Shown here: piece by piece, positions 42,167 through 50,965 of the stretch
Position numbering within the stretch: the stretch's first letter is position 1
Layout of the letters: each line of letters starts with the position of its first letter
Source of the DNA: Aureimonas sp. SA4125
Lineage (GTDB): Bacteria > Pseudomonadota > Alphaproteobacteria > Rhizobiales > Rhizobiaceae
Assembly (NCBI RefSeq): GCF_019973775.1
Contig: NZ_AP025032.1
Location: 3,224,001 to 3,288,000, forward strand
DNA length: 64,000 nt
Direction of reading: 5' to 3'
Program-made: the position numbers and the translations under genes
The notes under the pieces: generated by a model
Database searches by the model: none
What the model was told of the DNA's origin: nothing
The model's input: the letters and a program-made list of their open reading frames with translations, nothing else

Positions 42167-43532
42167 GTAATTACCCACCCCCGCATTCCGTAGAATGTCA
42201 GGCGCCTACCGTCTCGAGAATTGTGTTGAAGACGTTGCCCCCTTGGCGCAGCCGGGCGGTATCGACGACGGTTCGGATGTCAGCTTCGCCTTCGGCGGCC
42301 CACATGGATCGATAGCCGTTGGTGACCTTGCGCTGGATCACGGCCGGTCGCAGGGCGCGCTCGCAGCCGTTGTTGGTGGCCTCGACCATCCCGGTCCAGA
42401 GAGTGAAGGTCAGGAGCTGGTCGCGCGCTCGCCTGAACTTGTGCTGGACCACTCGAGCGAAAGGGCAGGAGGTCGGTGCGGCGAGGATCTCGGAAAGACT
42501 TCGCTCCAGTGCACGGCGCTTGGCGACGATGGTCGATGCGGCGAAGGTCGTGATGCCGCTGGCCAAAGCGAAAGCCTTGGACAGCCAGATCCGCAGCCGC
42601 GACGGCAGCAGATCCTCGCCCGCCTGTTCGGCGTAGGCGACGTCGCGGGCCAGATGAGCCAGACAGGTCTGATGGGCGTCGGCATGTCCCTGCTGGGCAG
42701 AGTAGCGATCGGAACACCAGACCTTTGGCCGGTGCCCGTCCATCAGGGTCCTGACCACGATGGCACCACGGGTCGGAGCGGCACGATGGACGACTGCGTC
42801 ATCGCAGCGAAACACCCATTGGAAGGCGTTGCTGCCTTCGATGCGAACGCCGGTCTCGTCCGAGGCCACCACCTTGGAGCGGCGCAGGGCGGCAATGGCG
42901 AGATCGCGGTCGGCGACGAAGGTGCCCTGCGCCCGGCGCAGCATGTTCATCAGCCCGCCCTGGCTGATCTGCAAGCCGAAGAGATCGGCCAGAGCTTTCT
43001 GAAGCCGTTCATAGGACAGGGCCTGGAAGGTCTTAAGATAGGTCGCCACCGCATGCAGCCGCGGCCCGAACGGCGTCCCCCTTGCCGCATCGGGCAATCC
43101 CGCTGAGACAAGCGTGCCGCAGGAAGGACAACAAACCGAAAGCCGGCGATGACGCGTCACGAACGGCTTGATCTCCGGCAGATCGACCGTCTCGTACGTG
43201 CCGCCGATCTCCGCGGGAAGGCTATCGGCCAGGGCTGCCTGGCAGCAGGAGCATTGCTCGGGACGGTGATCGACGAGCCGATCGAAATCCTCACCCATCG
43301 CTCGGCTGTGGCCTTCGTGACCGGGCTTGGCGCCGCCAGGTCTTGCCTGCTCACGGCGCTCCTTGCGGTCACTAGACGGAGGCTTCGAGGATGTGCGTGA
43401 CGTCTTCTCCGGACGCTGAATCTTCAGCACCAGATCGATCAACTCTTCCTTCGTCAGACGCTGCAAATCACCGCGATCCATCCGTCCATGGATTCAGGGA
43501 ATTCGGCCCGTGACAAGGGGGTGGGTAATTAC
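42167..43532 (-). mobile_element. Complete single-ORF IS66-family insertion sequence (1366 bp)
   Basis: Ends are perfect 16-bp inverted repeats GTAATTACCCACCCCC (42167-42182 and complement at 43517-43532), flanked by an 8-bp duplication GATTGAAG, the length typical of IS66. It holds one full-length transposase and lacks the tnpA and tnpB genes of large IS66 elements, as in the ISBst12-type subgroup. It splits a DUF2019 gene. Confidence 0.95.
42198..43481 (-). CDS. IS66-family transposase (ISBst12-type)
   Basis: 427 residues. N-terminal leucine-rich helix (LQRLTKEELIDLVLKIQRPE), the SSKPPSSDRKERRE linker, a zinc-binding part with CSCC and CCPSCG, and a DDE domain with VVASDETGVRI, a VWCSDRYSAQQGH aspartate and GMVEATNNGCERALRPAVIQ. 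Intact. Almost fills the element, starting 35 bp inside the right end. Confidence 0.96.
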   Translation of the reverse strand: MDRGDLQRLTKEELIDLVLKIQRPEKTSRTSSKPPSSDRKERREQARPGGAKPGHEGHSRAMGEDFDRLVDHRPEQCSCCQAALADSLPAEIGGTYETVDLPEIKPFVTRHRRLSVCCPSCGTLVSAGLPDAARGTPFGPRLHAVATYLKTFQALSYERLQKALADLFGLQISQGGLMNMLRRAQGTFVADRDLAIAALRRSKVVASDETGVRIEGSNAFQWVFRCDDAVVHRAAPTRGAIVVRTLMDGHRPKVWCSDRYSAQQGHADAHQTCLAHLARDVAYAEQAGEDLLPSRLRIWLSKAFALASGITTFAASTIVAKRRALERSLSEILAAPTSCPFARVVQHKFRRARDQLLTFTLWTGMVEATNNGCERALRPAVIQRKVTNGYRSMWAAEGEADIRTVVDTARLRQGGNVFNTILETVGA

Positions 43533-43647
43533 GATTGAAGCGCATAGTGTTACTTTCGATTTCGGCTTGGTCTTGACTAATCGCAATTTCAACGAACCTC
43601 TCAACCAAATCGTCATCCGCCCAATCATCGGAAATTCGAGCGATCAC
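43533..43647 (-). pseudogene. DUF2019 protein, N-terminal part (interrupted gene)
   Basis: From a GTG at 43647 the frame reads IARISDDWADDDLVERFVEI, then AISQDQAEIESNTMRFN, and reaches the right end of the IS66-family element. The GTG overlaps the stop codon of the toxin-like gene (GTGA), so the two were translationally coupled, toxin first. This overlap supports a toxin-immunity pairing before the insertion. Confidence 0.78.
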
Positions 43648-44462
43648 TTTAGCACCCTCCTATCGCGTAGCCTCTGGAGGCCGACCTCGTAACGTTCCTG
43701 CCAGCTAGCACCCCAAAAATACTGGCGCGGCGTTATAAATCCGAAATTTTCATTAAGGCTATTGTACCACGCGGTAATCTCATGATGCTTGAATTTCGGT
43801 ATCCGCACCAGATTCTCCGGTGACTCGATCATCGATTTGGGAAAGCCATCCTTGGCGGCAGATGTTTTCTCGACGATGTGGTGGATTTCGTAACCGGGCT
43901 GCGGATCCCGCACCAGGCGCTGCAGTTCGTCCAAAGATTTCAGCGCGTCAGAATAGCTCTGAATATCCGGGTAGATTTCATCGAGCCAGCCAATGACCTC
44001 CACGGCATCCAACAAGAGCCCGAGCGGCCCCGAGGCACGACGCGCAGCGGCCTTCACGACCCAGCGGGCAATCGCTTTGGCCACCTGATTTCGCTGTGGC
44101 GTTGTAGGAGGTCGCTCTGTTGAGAGCGCTGGCGGATTCTCCATAGGAGGCCCACCATTGTCGCCGATCCCCCGCTTCGGATGGGATTGCGGCGGCCTGA
44201 GCCGGGGACCTTTCCTGCCATTCGGAGAACGAGGAGGGATATCGACGTTTATCGCGACACGTCGGTCTGTCCAACGGCCACTCTCTTTACCATTGGCCCT
44301 CGGCGTGCGCGGCTGGTTCGGGTTAAAACCCGCTCGCAGGGTGAGATTCCGAAGATGAAGGGCCGCAGCAACAACCCGGAGACTTCTCAGATGAGCCCGG
44401 CGATCCAGGATATCAGACAGAGTGTCTTGCCGCGGATAGACTGGGAAAAAATTTCTGTGCAT
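43644..44462 (-). CDS. HNH-type nuclease, toxin-like
   Basis: 272 residues. The N-terminal half has elements seen in alphaproteobacterial toxin-like proteins: AGFNPNQPRTPRANGKESGR-W and GIGDNGGPPMENPP. The C-terminal ~80 residues carry an HNH-like motif: YEIHHIVEKTSAAKD, then ESPENLVRIP and KHHEITAWYN, with the His-His, Asn and His-His expected for metal-dependent DNA or RNA cleavage. ATG 44462 has GGGAGGAG upstream. Base composition is lower in GC than most neighbours, suggesting transfer. Its partner DUF2019 gene, overlapping by four bases, has been split by IS66. No secretion signal is evident, so the route of delivery, if any, is unknown. Confidence 0.75.
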   Translation of the reverse strand: MHRNFFPVYPRQDTLSDILDRRAHLRSLRVVAAALHLRNLTLRAGFNPNQPRTPRANGKESGRWTDRRVAINVDIPPRSPNGRKGPRLRPPQSHPKRGIGDNGGPPMENPPALSTERPPTTPQRNQVAKAIARWVVKAAARRASGPLGLLLDAVEVIGWLDEIYPDIQSYSDALKSLDELQRLVRDPQPGYEIHHIVEKTSAAKDGFPKSMIESPENLVRIPKFKHHEITAWYNSLNENFGFITPRQYFWGASWQERYEVGLQRLRDRRVLK

Positions 44463-44809
44463 CGCGGCTCCTCCCTCGAGGAACCGATTTTAGTTGGGAG
44501 CACCACGGCGGGGATTAGATCCCGGATAATTCTTCTGCAAATGCATGACAGTCTATTATATATTTCAGAATCAATACAAAATTTTCCGTTCCATATCCTG
44601 CCGCTCCCGCCATGAAGATCCCAAGAGAAGATTTCTGCAGCCCTCCACACCATAGGACGCGCACGGGCCCGTCTCTTCCGCGCCGGCGCAATCCTGAACG
44701 CTGCGTCGCAGCAATAGTGACTGACCGCGGCGGCACATCGCGCTAAGTCGGGCTGACGAAGCTTCCACTGCCCCGTACCGGTGCCCCTCTCCGATCATGC
44801 GAGCCAGCC
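44463..44809. other. 347-bp AT-richer gap
   Basis: Between the divergent toxin-like gene and MFS gene. It includes an AT-rich stretch around 44550-44590 (TCTATTATATATTTC) that could hold the toxin promoter. No gene is supported. Confidence 0.4.
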
Positions 44810-46021
44810 ATGCCTGACACCGCCGCCGCCGCCCCGCGGCTTCGCCACGCCGTCGACGGCGCGGGCCTCGGGGCCGGGCTGACCGTGCTCTTCGCCTTCA
44901 CCTGCGGGGCGCTGGCGGCCAATCTCTATTATGCGCAGCCGCTGGTCGGGCTGATCGGCGACAGCGTCGGGCTGGGTCCTTCGGCCGAGAGCTGGATCGT
45001 CACGGCCTCGCAGATCGGCTACTGCGCCGGGCTGATCGCGCTGGTGCCGCTCGGCGACGTCTTCGTCAGCCGCAGGGTGATCCTCGCCACCATGACGGCC
45101 AACGTCGCGAGCCTTCTCGGCCTTGCCCTCGCGCCCGGCCTGTTCGCGCTTTTCGCGCTGACGCTCATCGTCGGCATCACCTCCACGGCGGCGCAGATGC
45201 TGGTGCCGCTGGCCGCCTCCATGGCGCCGCCCGAGCGCCGCGGCTCCGTCGTCGGCAATGTCACGAGCGGGCTTCTCGGCGGCATCCTCCTGGCCCGGCC
45301 GCTGTCGAGCTTTCTTGCCGAATACATCGGCTGGCGCGGCGTCTTCGGCGCCTCCGCGGCGGTGATATCGATGCTGCTCGTCGCGGCCTTCTTCCTATTG
45401 CCCGAGCGAAGGCCGACGGCGACGAAATCCTACAGTGCGCTGATCGCCTCGCTCGGCCGGCTGTTCGTCGACCAGCCGCTGCTGCGGCGCCGGGCCCTGT
45501 ATCATGCCGCGATGTTCGCCAGCTTCTCGCTGTTCTGGACCGGGGCGCCGCTGATTCTCCTCGCCGAACCCTACGGCTTCAGCCCGGGCGGCGTGGCGTT
45601 GTTCGCCCTGTCGGGCGTTCTCGGCGTCTTCGCGGCGCCCGTCGCCGGGCAGCTGGCCGACCGCGGTCACAGCCGCGTCGGCACGATCGGGGCGATGCTG
45701 GCGGCGATCGTCGGCTTCGGCCTCGCGCTGTTCGGCGAGACGTCTCTGGCCGCGCTCGTCGCCGCCGGCATCCTCGTCGATCTCGGCGTCCAGGCCAATC
45801 TCGTCATCGGCCAGCGCGAGATCTTTGCGCTCGACGAAAACATTCGCAGCCGGCTGAACGCCGTCTACATGGCGACCTTCTTCACCGGCGGGGCGATCGG
45901 CTCGGCACTCACCAGTCCGGTCCTGCACGCCTTTGGCTGGAAGGGCGTCTGCGTCCTCGGCCTCGGCTTTCCCGCTTTCGCGCTCGGCTACTTCCTTCTG
46001 GGCGAGCGTCGCCCGGCTTGA
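44810..46021 (+). CDS. MFS transporter (YnfM/EmrD-like)
   Basis: 403 residues, 12 predicted membrane helices. The opening CGALAANLYYAQPLVGLIGD, the ALVPLGDVFVSRRVILATM loop and LVGNVTSGLLGGILLARPLS correspond to a well-spread exporter subgroup (the conserved NLYYAQPL). Substrate unknown. No regulator adjoins it. Confidence 0.9.
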   Translation: MPDTAAAAPRLRHAVDGAGLGAGLTVLFAFTCGALAANLYYAQPLVGLIGDSVGLGPSAESWIVTASQIGYCAGLIALVPLGDVFVSRRVILATMTANVASLLGLALAPGLFALFALTLIVGITSTAAQMLVPLAASMAPPERRGSVVGNVTSGLLGGILLARPLSSFLAEYIGWRGVFGASAAVISMLLVAAFFLLPERRPTATKSYSALIASLGRLFVDQPLLRRRALYHAAMFASFSLFWTGAPLILLAEPYGFSPGGVALFALSGVLGVFAAPVAGQLADRGHSRVGTIGAMLAAIVGFGLALFGETSLAALVAAGILVDLGVQANLVIGQREIFALDENIRSRLNAVYMATFFTGGAIGSALTSPVLHAFGWKGVCVLGLGFPAFALGYFLLGERRPA

Positions 46022-46067
46022 GTCGGCGCGGCTGGTGCAAGTTGCCGTCGGCGACTATGATCTGCTT

Positions 46068-46226
46068 ATGGCGCGCCGCAACATACATCTTCCTTCCGCC
46101 CTTCCCGTCGTTGGCGCCCTGCTCGCCCTCGGTGCGGTGATGGCGCTGGCCGTCGCCGGCTGGTCGGCACAGGGCGAGGCGATCTTCGTGTCGATGCTCG
46201 AGGCCGGCTGGCGCAACTGCTTCTGA
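46068..46226 (+). CDS. Small single-pass membrane protein
   Basis: 52 residues: a basic N-terminus (MARRNIHLP), one hydrophobic helix (SALPVVGALLALGAVMALAV), and a short C-terminal segment ending LEAGWRNCF. The ending resembles small conserved proteins I recall from related genomes, but I cannot name a family. There is no clear Shine-Dalgarno. A TATGAT seven bases before the ATG raises the possibility of a leaderless message. Coding status is moderately likely only. Confidence 0.45.
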   Translation: MARRNIHLPSALPVVGALLALGAVMALAVAGWSAQGEAIFVSMLEAGWRNCF

Positions 46227-46355
46227 CACCGATCGCCGCAGGCGCCGGCCGGGCGGGCATCAGGCTTTGCGTCGCGCCGACGGCTGTTGTATCGCCTGTC
46301 GCACCCCTCGCCAGAGACGCCCCTTCCAGCTGCGAACGGGCAGGAGAACGATAGC

Positions 46356-46946
46356 ATGCGTGGCATGACGATATTTCGAATCGGCCTCTGGGCGGTGATC
46401 GCGCTGTGCGCGGGCGCGGCTGTTTCGCTTTATCTCGGCCGGGGTCTCGGCCCGGACGGCGAGCAGGCGGCGTACGGCACGCCGTTCAAGCTGACGGACC
46501 AGAACGGCGCCGAGATCACCGAGGCGGCCTTTCTCGGCAAGCCGTCGGCGGTCTTCTTCGGCTATACCCATTGCCCCGACGTCTGCCCGACGACCATGGC
46601 CGAGCTCGGCGGCTTTCAGAGCCAGCTGGCCGCCGAGGGCAAGCCGCTCAACGTCGTCTTCGTGACCGTCGATCCCGAGCGCGACACGGCCCCGCTCCTG
46701 AAGGACTACGTCGAAGCCGTCTCCCCCGCCGTCATCGCCATCACCGGCGATCCCGCGGGCATCGCGGCCATGCTGAAGGGCTGGGGCGTCTATGCCAAGC
46801 GGGTCGGCGAGGGACCGGACTATCTGATGGACCACACCGCGACGACCTTTCTCCTCGACTCCAAGGGCCGCTTTTCCGGCACCATCGCCTATGGCGAGGA
46901 CCCGAAGACCGCCAAAGAGAAGCTCGACCGCCTCGCCGCCCTCTGA
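46356..46946 (+). CDS. SCO1/SenC family copper protein
   Basis: 196 residues; membrane-anchored thioredoxin-fold protein that delivers copper to the CuA site of cytochrome c oxidase. Signal anchor (IFRIGLWAVIALCAGAAVSL), copper-binding CPDVCP (Cys73, Cys77) in FFGYTHCPDVCPTTMAELG, and the third ligand His in LMDHTATTFLLD. ATG 46356 has CAGGAGAA upstream. No oxidase genes are nearby; prmA follows 13 bp later. Confidence 0.93.
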   Translation: MRGMTIFRIGLWAVIALCAGAAVSLYLGRGLGPDGEQAAYGTPFKLTDQNGAEITEAAFLGKPSAVFFGYTHCPDVCPTTMAELGGFQSQLAAEGKPLNVVFVTVDPERDTAPLLKDYVEAVSPAVIAITGDPAGIAAMLKGWGVYAKRVGEGPDYLMDHTATTFLLDSKGRFSGTIAYGEDPKTAKEKLDRLAAL

Positions 46947-46959
46947 CACCGGAAGTCCC

Positions 46960-47835
46960 TTGACCCAGACCCGCTATCACCTGCGCACGGCCAAGGCCGA
47001 GGCGAGCCGCATCTTCGCCGCCTGGGATCAGGCCTTCGAGGACGAGGACGCCCCCGTCGGCGTTGCCGAGATCGACGAGGCAGCCGACATCCACGAGGTT
47101 TCGGTCTATTTCGACAACGATGCGGGTGGCGCCACGCGGCTCGACGCGGTGACGGCAGCTCTGGCGGGAATGACGCATCCCGAAATCGAGGTCGAGACGA
47201 TCCCCGACACCGACTGGATGAAGCAGGTTCTGGCGGAACTGAAGCCGGTGCGGGCCGGACGCTTCATCGTGCACGGGGCGCATGACCGCGCCATCATCCG
47301 CGCCAACGAGCTGTCGATCGAGATCGAGGCCGGCCAGGCTTTCGGCACGGGCCATCACGGCACGACGGCCGGCTGCCTGTCGATGATCGACGTTCTCGTG
47401 CGGCGCCGGCGGCCACAGAACGCGCTCGACCTCGGCACCGGCAGCGCCGTGCTCGCCATCGGCATCGCCAAGCTCGCGCGCATTCCGGTACTGGCGACGG
47501 ACGTCGATCCGGTCGCCGTCGAGGTGGCGCAGGAGAACATCGAGAAGAACGGCGTGTCGGGCCTTGTGAAGACGGCCGTCGCGCTCGGCATGCAGTCGCC
47601 CGCCATCCGGCGCGCGGGACCCTACGAGCTCATCGTCGCCAATATCCTGGCGCGGCCGCTGATGGACCTCGCGCCCGCGGTCGAGGGACAACTCGCCGAC
47701 GGCGGTGACATCGTCCTGTCGGGCATCCTGGAGAGACAGAGGCAGGCGGTGCTGGCAGCCTACCGCACCCAAGGGCTGTTCCATCGCCAGACGCTGAGGC
47801 GAGGCGACTGGGTGACCCTGCACCTCACGCGGTAG
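46960..47835 (+). CDS. prmA: Ribosomal protein L11 methyltransferase
   Basis: SAM-dependent enzyme trimethylating ribosomal protein L11. The ~291-residue product has the substrate-recognition N-terminal domain and a Rossmann methyltransferase domain with IEAGQAFGTGHHGTTAGCL, ALDLGTGSAVLAIGIAKLA and the catalytic-region IVANILARPLMDLAP. I use the TTG at 46960 (LTQTRYHLRTAKAEA) with GGAAG upstream; the frame is open further up but overlaps the SCO1 gene. Confidence 0.93.
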   Translation: MTQTRYHLRTAKAEASRIFAAWDQAFEDEDAPVGVAEIDEAADIHEVSVYFDNDAGGATRLDAVTAALAGMTHPEIEVETIPDTDWMKQVLAELKPVRAGRFIVHGAHDRAIIRANELSIEIEAGQAFGTGHHGTTAGCLSMIDVLVRRRRPQNALDLGTGSAVLAIGIAKLARIPVLATDVDPVAVEVAQENIEKNGVSGLVKTAVALGMQSPAIRRAGPYELIVANILARPLMDLAPAVEGQLADGGDIVLSGILERQRQAVLAAYRTQGLFHRQTLRRGDWVTLHLTR

Positions 47836-47946
47836 AGCTGACGCCACGGCATAGAGGCTTGGCGCACAGTGCCGACCTTCGCCCGGCCGGCGGGACCGCG
47901 ATGGAGAAGAGCTGAATGCGCTCGCCCGGGCGGAGCGACAGGTCGC

Positions 47947-48156
47947 TCAGTTGCGCTCTGGCGCTGCAGCTTCGAACAGGGACCGGCGATTGATGTCGGC
48001 AAGATCGAGGCGGCCGATGCCCTGCGAGGAGACATTCGAAATGTAGCGTCTTGCCTGGAGATGGCGGGCTTCGATCAACCGGTCGAAGGCGCTGCGCAAG
48101 ATGCCCTTGACATGCTGGCGTGGCAGGCTGGCCTGGCTGATGGCGACGGACGTCAT
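47947..48156 (-). CDS. Small hypothetical protein, DUF1127-like
   Basis: 69 residues from ATG 48156, which has CCAGGAG upstream. The segment SAFDRLIEARHLQARRYISN resembles the Arg-rich helix of small rhizobial DUF1127 proteins, several of which bind RNA or influence phosphate and stress responses, but the usual ending is missing. Family call is tentative. It is convergent with prmA and divergent from pepP. Confidence 0.5.
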   Translation of the reverse strand: MTSVAISQASLPRQHVKGILRSAFDRLIEARHLQARRYISNVSSQGIGRLDLADINRRSLFEAAAPERN

Positions 48157-48436
48157 GGTCTTAAACTCCTGGATCGGCTGCGAATCGAACCTCCTGATCG
48201 CAATATGGTCGCTGCGCGGATCCGCCGGTATCCCCGCATCCGCATAGGTCCCCCGCGTATGCTGCAATGCAATAATCCAGCTCCGGTCATATTTCCTTCA
48301 TTTCCAGATCTTTCGCCCTCTGCTTTGCCGCTCGTCGGCAGATCGCTCGGACTGGCTGACCGGAAGGGCCCCGTTTATGGTCCCCCACCTGTCGAAGCGC
48401 CGAACTCTTTGCGGACGATGACGAACCGGAGACGCT

Positions 48437-50272
48437 ATGTTCCAGAATTTCGATGACGTCGTGGATTTCAGCCAAAGTGCAGGGCGCGTCGAGCGGCTGC
48501 GGAGAATCCTTGCAGACCAAGGCCTCGACGGCTTCGTCGTGCCGCGGGCCGACGAACACCAGGGAGAGTACATCCCGGACTCGGCCGCGCGACTGGCCTG
48601 GTTGACCGGCTTTGCCGGCTCGGCGGGCCAGGCGCTGGTGCTGGCCGACAAGGCCTATGTCTTTGTCGATGGCCGCTACACGCTGCAGGTTCGTGACCAG
48701 GTCGATCTCTGCGTTTTCGAACCGGTCTCCTCGGTCGAAACGCCTCTGGCGGCCTTCCTCGCAAAGTTGGCCGGCCCTCTCAAGATCGGCATCGACCCGT
48801 GGCTGCATACGCTCGGCGACGCAAAGGCGCTGAGGGAGACGCTCGAGGCCAAGGGCGGCTCGCTAATCGCGCTTGCCGCCAATCCGATCGACCGGATCTG
48901 GAACGACCGGCCGATGCCGCCGAAAGGCACCGTGTCGCGGCATCCCGACAGTCTTGCAGGGCAGACGGCCGAGGCGAAGCTTGCGGCCATCGCAAGCACT
49001 CTTGCCGAGCAGGTCGCCGATGCGGTCGTCCTGACCGATCCGTCTTCCGTCGCCTGGACGTTCAATATTCGCGGGGCCGACGTTGCGCACACGCCCCTCC
49101 CCCTCTCCTTCGCCATCCTCCATCGCGCTGCGCGGCCGCAGCTTTTCATCGACCCGGACAAGCTGTCGCCGGCGACTGCCAGCTATCTCGGCGGGCTGGC
49201 AGATCTGCGCGACCCCGGAGATTTCGAGGCGAGCGTGTCGTCCCTCGGCGGAAGCGTGGTGATGCTCGATCCGACGCTTGCCGCCGCGCGGATCGCCACC
49301 CTGGTCGAGGAGGCCGGCGGCACGGTCAAGCAGCGCCCCGATCCCGCCCGCCTGCCCCGCGCCATCAAGAATGAAGCCGAAATCGCCGGCAGCCGGGCTG
49401 CCCATCGGCGCGACGGGGCGGCGATCGTCGCTTTCCTCAAATGGCTGGACGGCCGGACGCCCGGCACGGTCACGGAGATCGCCGCCGCCGAGAAGCTGGC
49501 CGCCATTCGCGCCGATGTCGGCCGGGCCGACGGAATGGACCTGCGCGACATCTCCTTCGACACGATCGCGGGCTCGGGTCCGAATGGCGCGATCGTGCAC
49601 TACCGCGTCAACCGTGACAGCGACCGGCTGCTCGGCGAGGGAGAACTGTTCCTCCTCGATTCCGGCGCGCAGTACCAGGACGGCACGACGGACATCACCC
49701 GGACCGTCCCGATCGGCACCCCGACCGAGGATATGCGCCATAAATTCACGCTGGTGCTGAAGGGGATGATCGCGATCTCGGTAGCGCGTTTTCCCAAGGG
49801 GACACGTGGCGTCGACCTCGACCCGCTCGCCCGCATCGCTTTGTGGAAGGCCGGTGCCGACTATGCCCACGGCACGGGCCACGGCGTCGGCTCCTACCTC
49901 GCGGTGCATGAAGGCCCCCAGTCGATCTCGCGTCGCGGCATGGCCGTGCTGGAGCCGGGGATGATCCTCTCGAACGAGCCCGGATACTATCGCGAGGGAG
50001 AATTCGGCATCCGCATCGAGAACCTGGTTCTGGTCGAACCGGCCACGGAGATTGCGGGCGGCGACCTCAAGATGATGTCCTTCGAGACGCTGACCTTCGC
50101 GCCGATCGACCGGCGCCTGATCGTGCCGACCCTGCTCGGACGGGAGGAGATCGACTGGTTGAACGCCTACCACGCCTGGACGTTCGACATTCTCTCGCCC
50201 CTCCTCGATCCGGAGGCGTCTTCCTGGCTCGCGAAGGCGACATCGCCCCTCGCACTGCCTCCCGCAGGCTGA
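48437..50272 (+). CDS. pepP: Xaa-Pro aminopeptidase (M24B family)
   Basis: 611 residues, the long three-domain form: two creatinase-like N-terminal domains and a C-terminal pita-bread metallopeptidase domain. Metal ligands are visible as the two Asp in LDSGAQYQDGTTDITRTVPI, His in GTGHGVGSYLAVHEGP and the two Glu in LSNEPGYYREGEFGIRIENL. It removes N-terminal residues preceding proline. Soluble, with no signal peptide. Family is secure; the gene symbol is by similarity. Confidence 0.93.
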   Translation: MFQNFDDVVDFSQSAGRVERLRRILADQGLDGFVVPRADEHQGEYIPDSAARLAWLTGFAGSAGQALVLADKAYVFVDGRYTLQVRDQVDLCVFEPVSSVETPLAAFLAKLAGPLKIGIDPWLHTLGDAKALRETLEAKGGSLIALAANPIDRIWNDRPMPPKGTVSRHPDSLAGQTAEAKLAAIASTLAEQVADAVVLTDPSSVAWTFNIRGADVAHTPLPLSFAILHRAARPQLFIDPDKLSPATASYLGGLADLRDPGDFEASVSSLGGSVVMLDPTLAAARIATLVEEAGGTVKQRPDPARLPRAIKNEAEIAGSRAAHRRDGAAIVAFLKWLDGRTPGTVTEIAAAEKLAAIRADVGRADGMDLRDISFDTIAGSGPNGAIVHYRVNRDSDRLLGEGELFLLDSGAQYQDGTTDITRTVPIGTPTEDMRHKFTLVLKGMIAISVARFPKGTRGVDLDPLARIALWKAGADYAHGTGHGVGSYLAVHEGPQSISRRGMAVLEPGMILSNEPGYYREGEFGIRIENLVLVEPATEIAGGDLKMMSFETLTFAPIDRRLIVPTLLGREEIDWLNAYHAWTFDILSPLLDPEASSWLAKATSPLALPPAG

Positions 50273-50304
50273 GCGGGGAATTCAGATCCTGATGAATTCC
50301 GCAT

Positions 50305-50340
50305 GAAAAAGGGGATGGAGCACCGGCCCCATCCCCTTGA
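50305..50340 (-). terminator. Intrinsic terminator downstream of BA14K gene
   Basis: On the minus strand a 10-bp perfect stem AAGGGGATGG / CCATCCCCTT is followed by a run of U residues. It ends the BA14K transcript 20 bp after its stop and lies between it and the convergent pepP. Confidence 0.87.
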
Positions 50341-50358
50341 ATTCCAGCACCGTCGCGA

Positions 50359-50874
50359 TCAGCGGCAGAGGCGACGCGGGCCGTTGTAAGGCTGGTATGT
50401 CCCGCTGCGTGGATCGAACGACCGGTAGCGCGCCTCGCAGTAGCGATACCATGCCGGGCTGCGGAAAGCGTAGCCGTAGGAAGGCTCGCGATAATAGCGC
50501 GGGCCGGAATTGGCGATGGCAGCGCCGACACCGAGACCGATGATGGCCGCGCCGATCCCGATGCCGCTATCGCGGTAGCGACGGCCATAGTAGCGGCTAC
50601 CATAGTGCCTGTTGCCGTAGTACCGGCTGCCATGATGACGTCCGTAGTGGCGCGCGTGCGATCGCCCGCCATAATAGGGCCCGCGCACATGTCGCCCGCC
50701 GCCGTAGAAGCCGCCGCGATGCCCGCCACCGCGATAGAACCGCGGCCCGTGGTCGCGCGCCTCGGCTTTGGTCACGCCGACGAACGGTACAGTCGACGGA
50801 ATGGCGGCGGGCACGATGGTTATCGCCACAGCCAATGCCAAAACGCGGCATCGCAAAGACTTGAAAAACTGCAT
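50359..50874 (-). CDS. BA14K family secreted protein
   Basis: 171 residues: signal peptide (VLALAVAITIVPAAIPSTVP), a long Gly/Tyr/His/Arg-rich repeat region (HYGSRYYGRRY-type units), a hydrophobic glycine-rich segment (GIGIGAAIIGLGVGAAIA), and the C-terminal BA14K motif WYRYCEARYRSFDPRSGTYQ, ending GPRRLCR with two conserved Cys. Brucella BA14K is an immunoreactive, lectin-like envelope protein. The AGAGGAGG ribosome-binding site confirms ATG 50874. Confidence 0.92.
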   Translation of the reverse strand: MQFFKSLRCRVLALAVAITIVPAAIPSTVPFVGVTKAEARDHGPRFYRGGGHRGGFYGGGRHVRGPYYGGRSHARHYGRHHGSRYYGNRHYGSRYYGRRYRDSGIGIGAAIIGLGVGAAIANSGPRYYREPSYGYAFRSPAWYRYCEARYRSFDPRSGTYQPYNGPRRLCR

Positions 50875-50965
50875 TGCTGCCTCCTCTCGCTATGTCCCTC
50901 TAACTGAAACGTCACATTGCGGGAATCGATGCCACCGTCAGGAGATAACGATTCCGTGAGCAATT

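Noticed and set aside
43510..43692. 60-codon plus-strand frame at the right end of the IS66-family element
   Set aside because: It begins inside the inverted repeat and is antisense to the DUF2019 N-terminal part.
44387..44653. 88-codon minus-strand frame upstream of the toxin-like gene
   Set aside because: Overlaps the toxin start in another frame, has no ribosome-binding site and no recognisable features.
46891..46959. Upstream extension of prmA into the SCO1 gene
   Set aside because: The extra 23 residues are Arg/Pro-rich and out of family; the TTG at 46960 fits the PrmA N-terminus.
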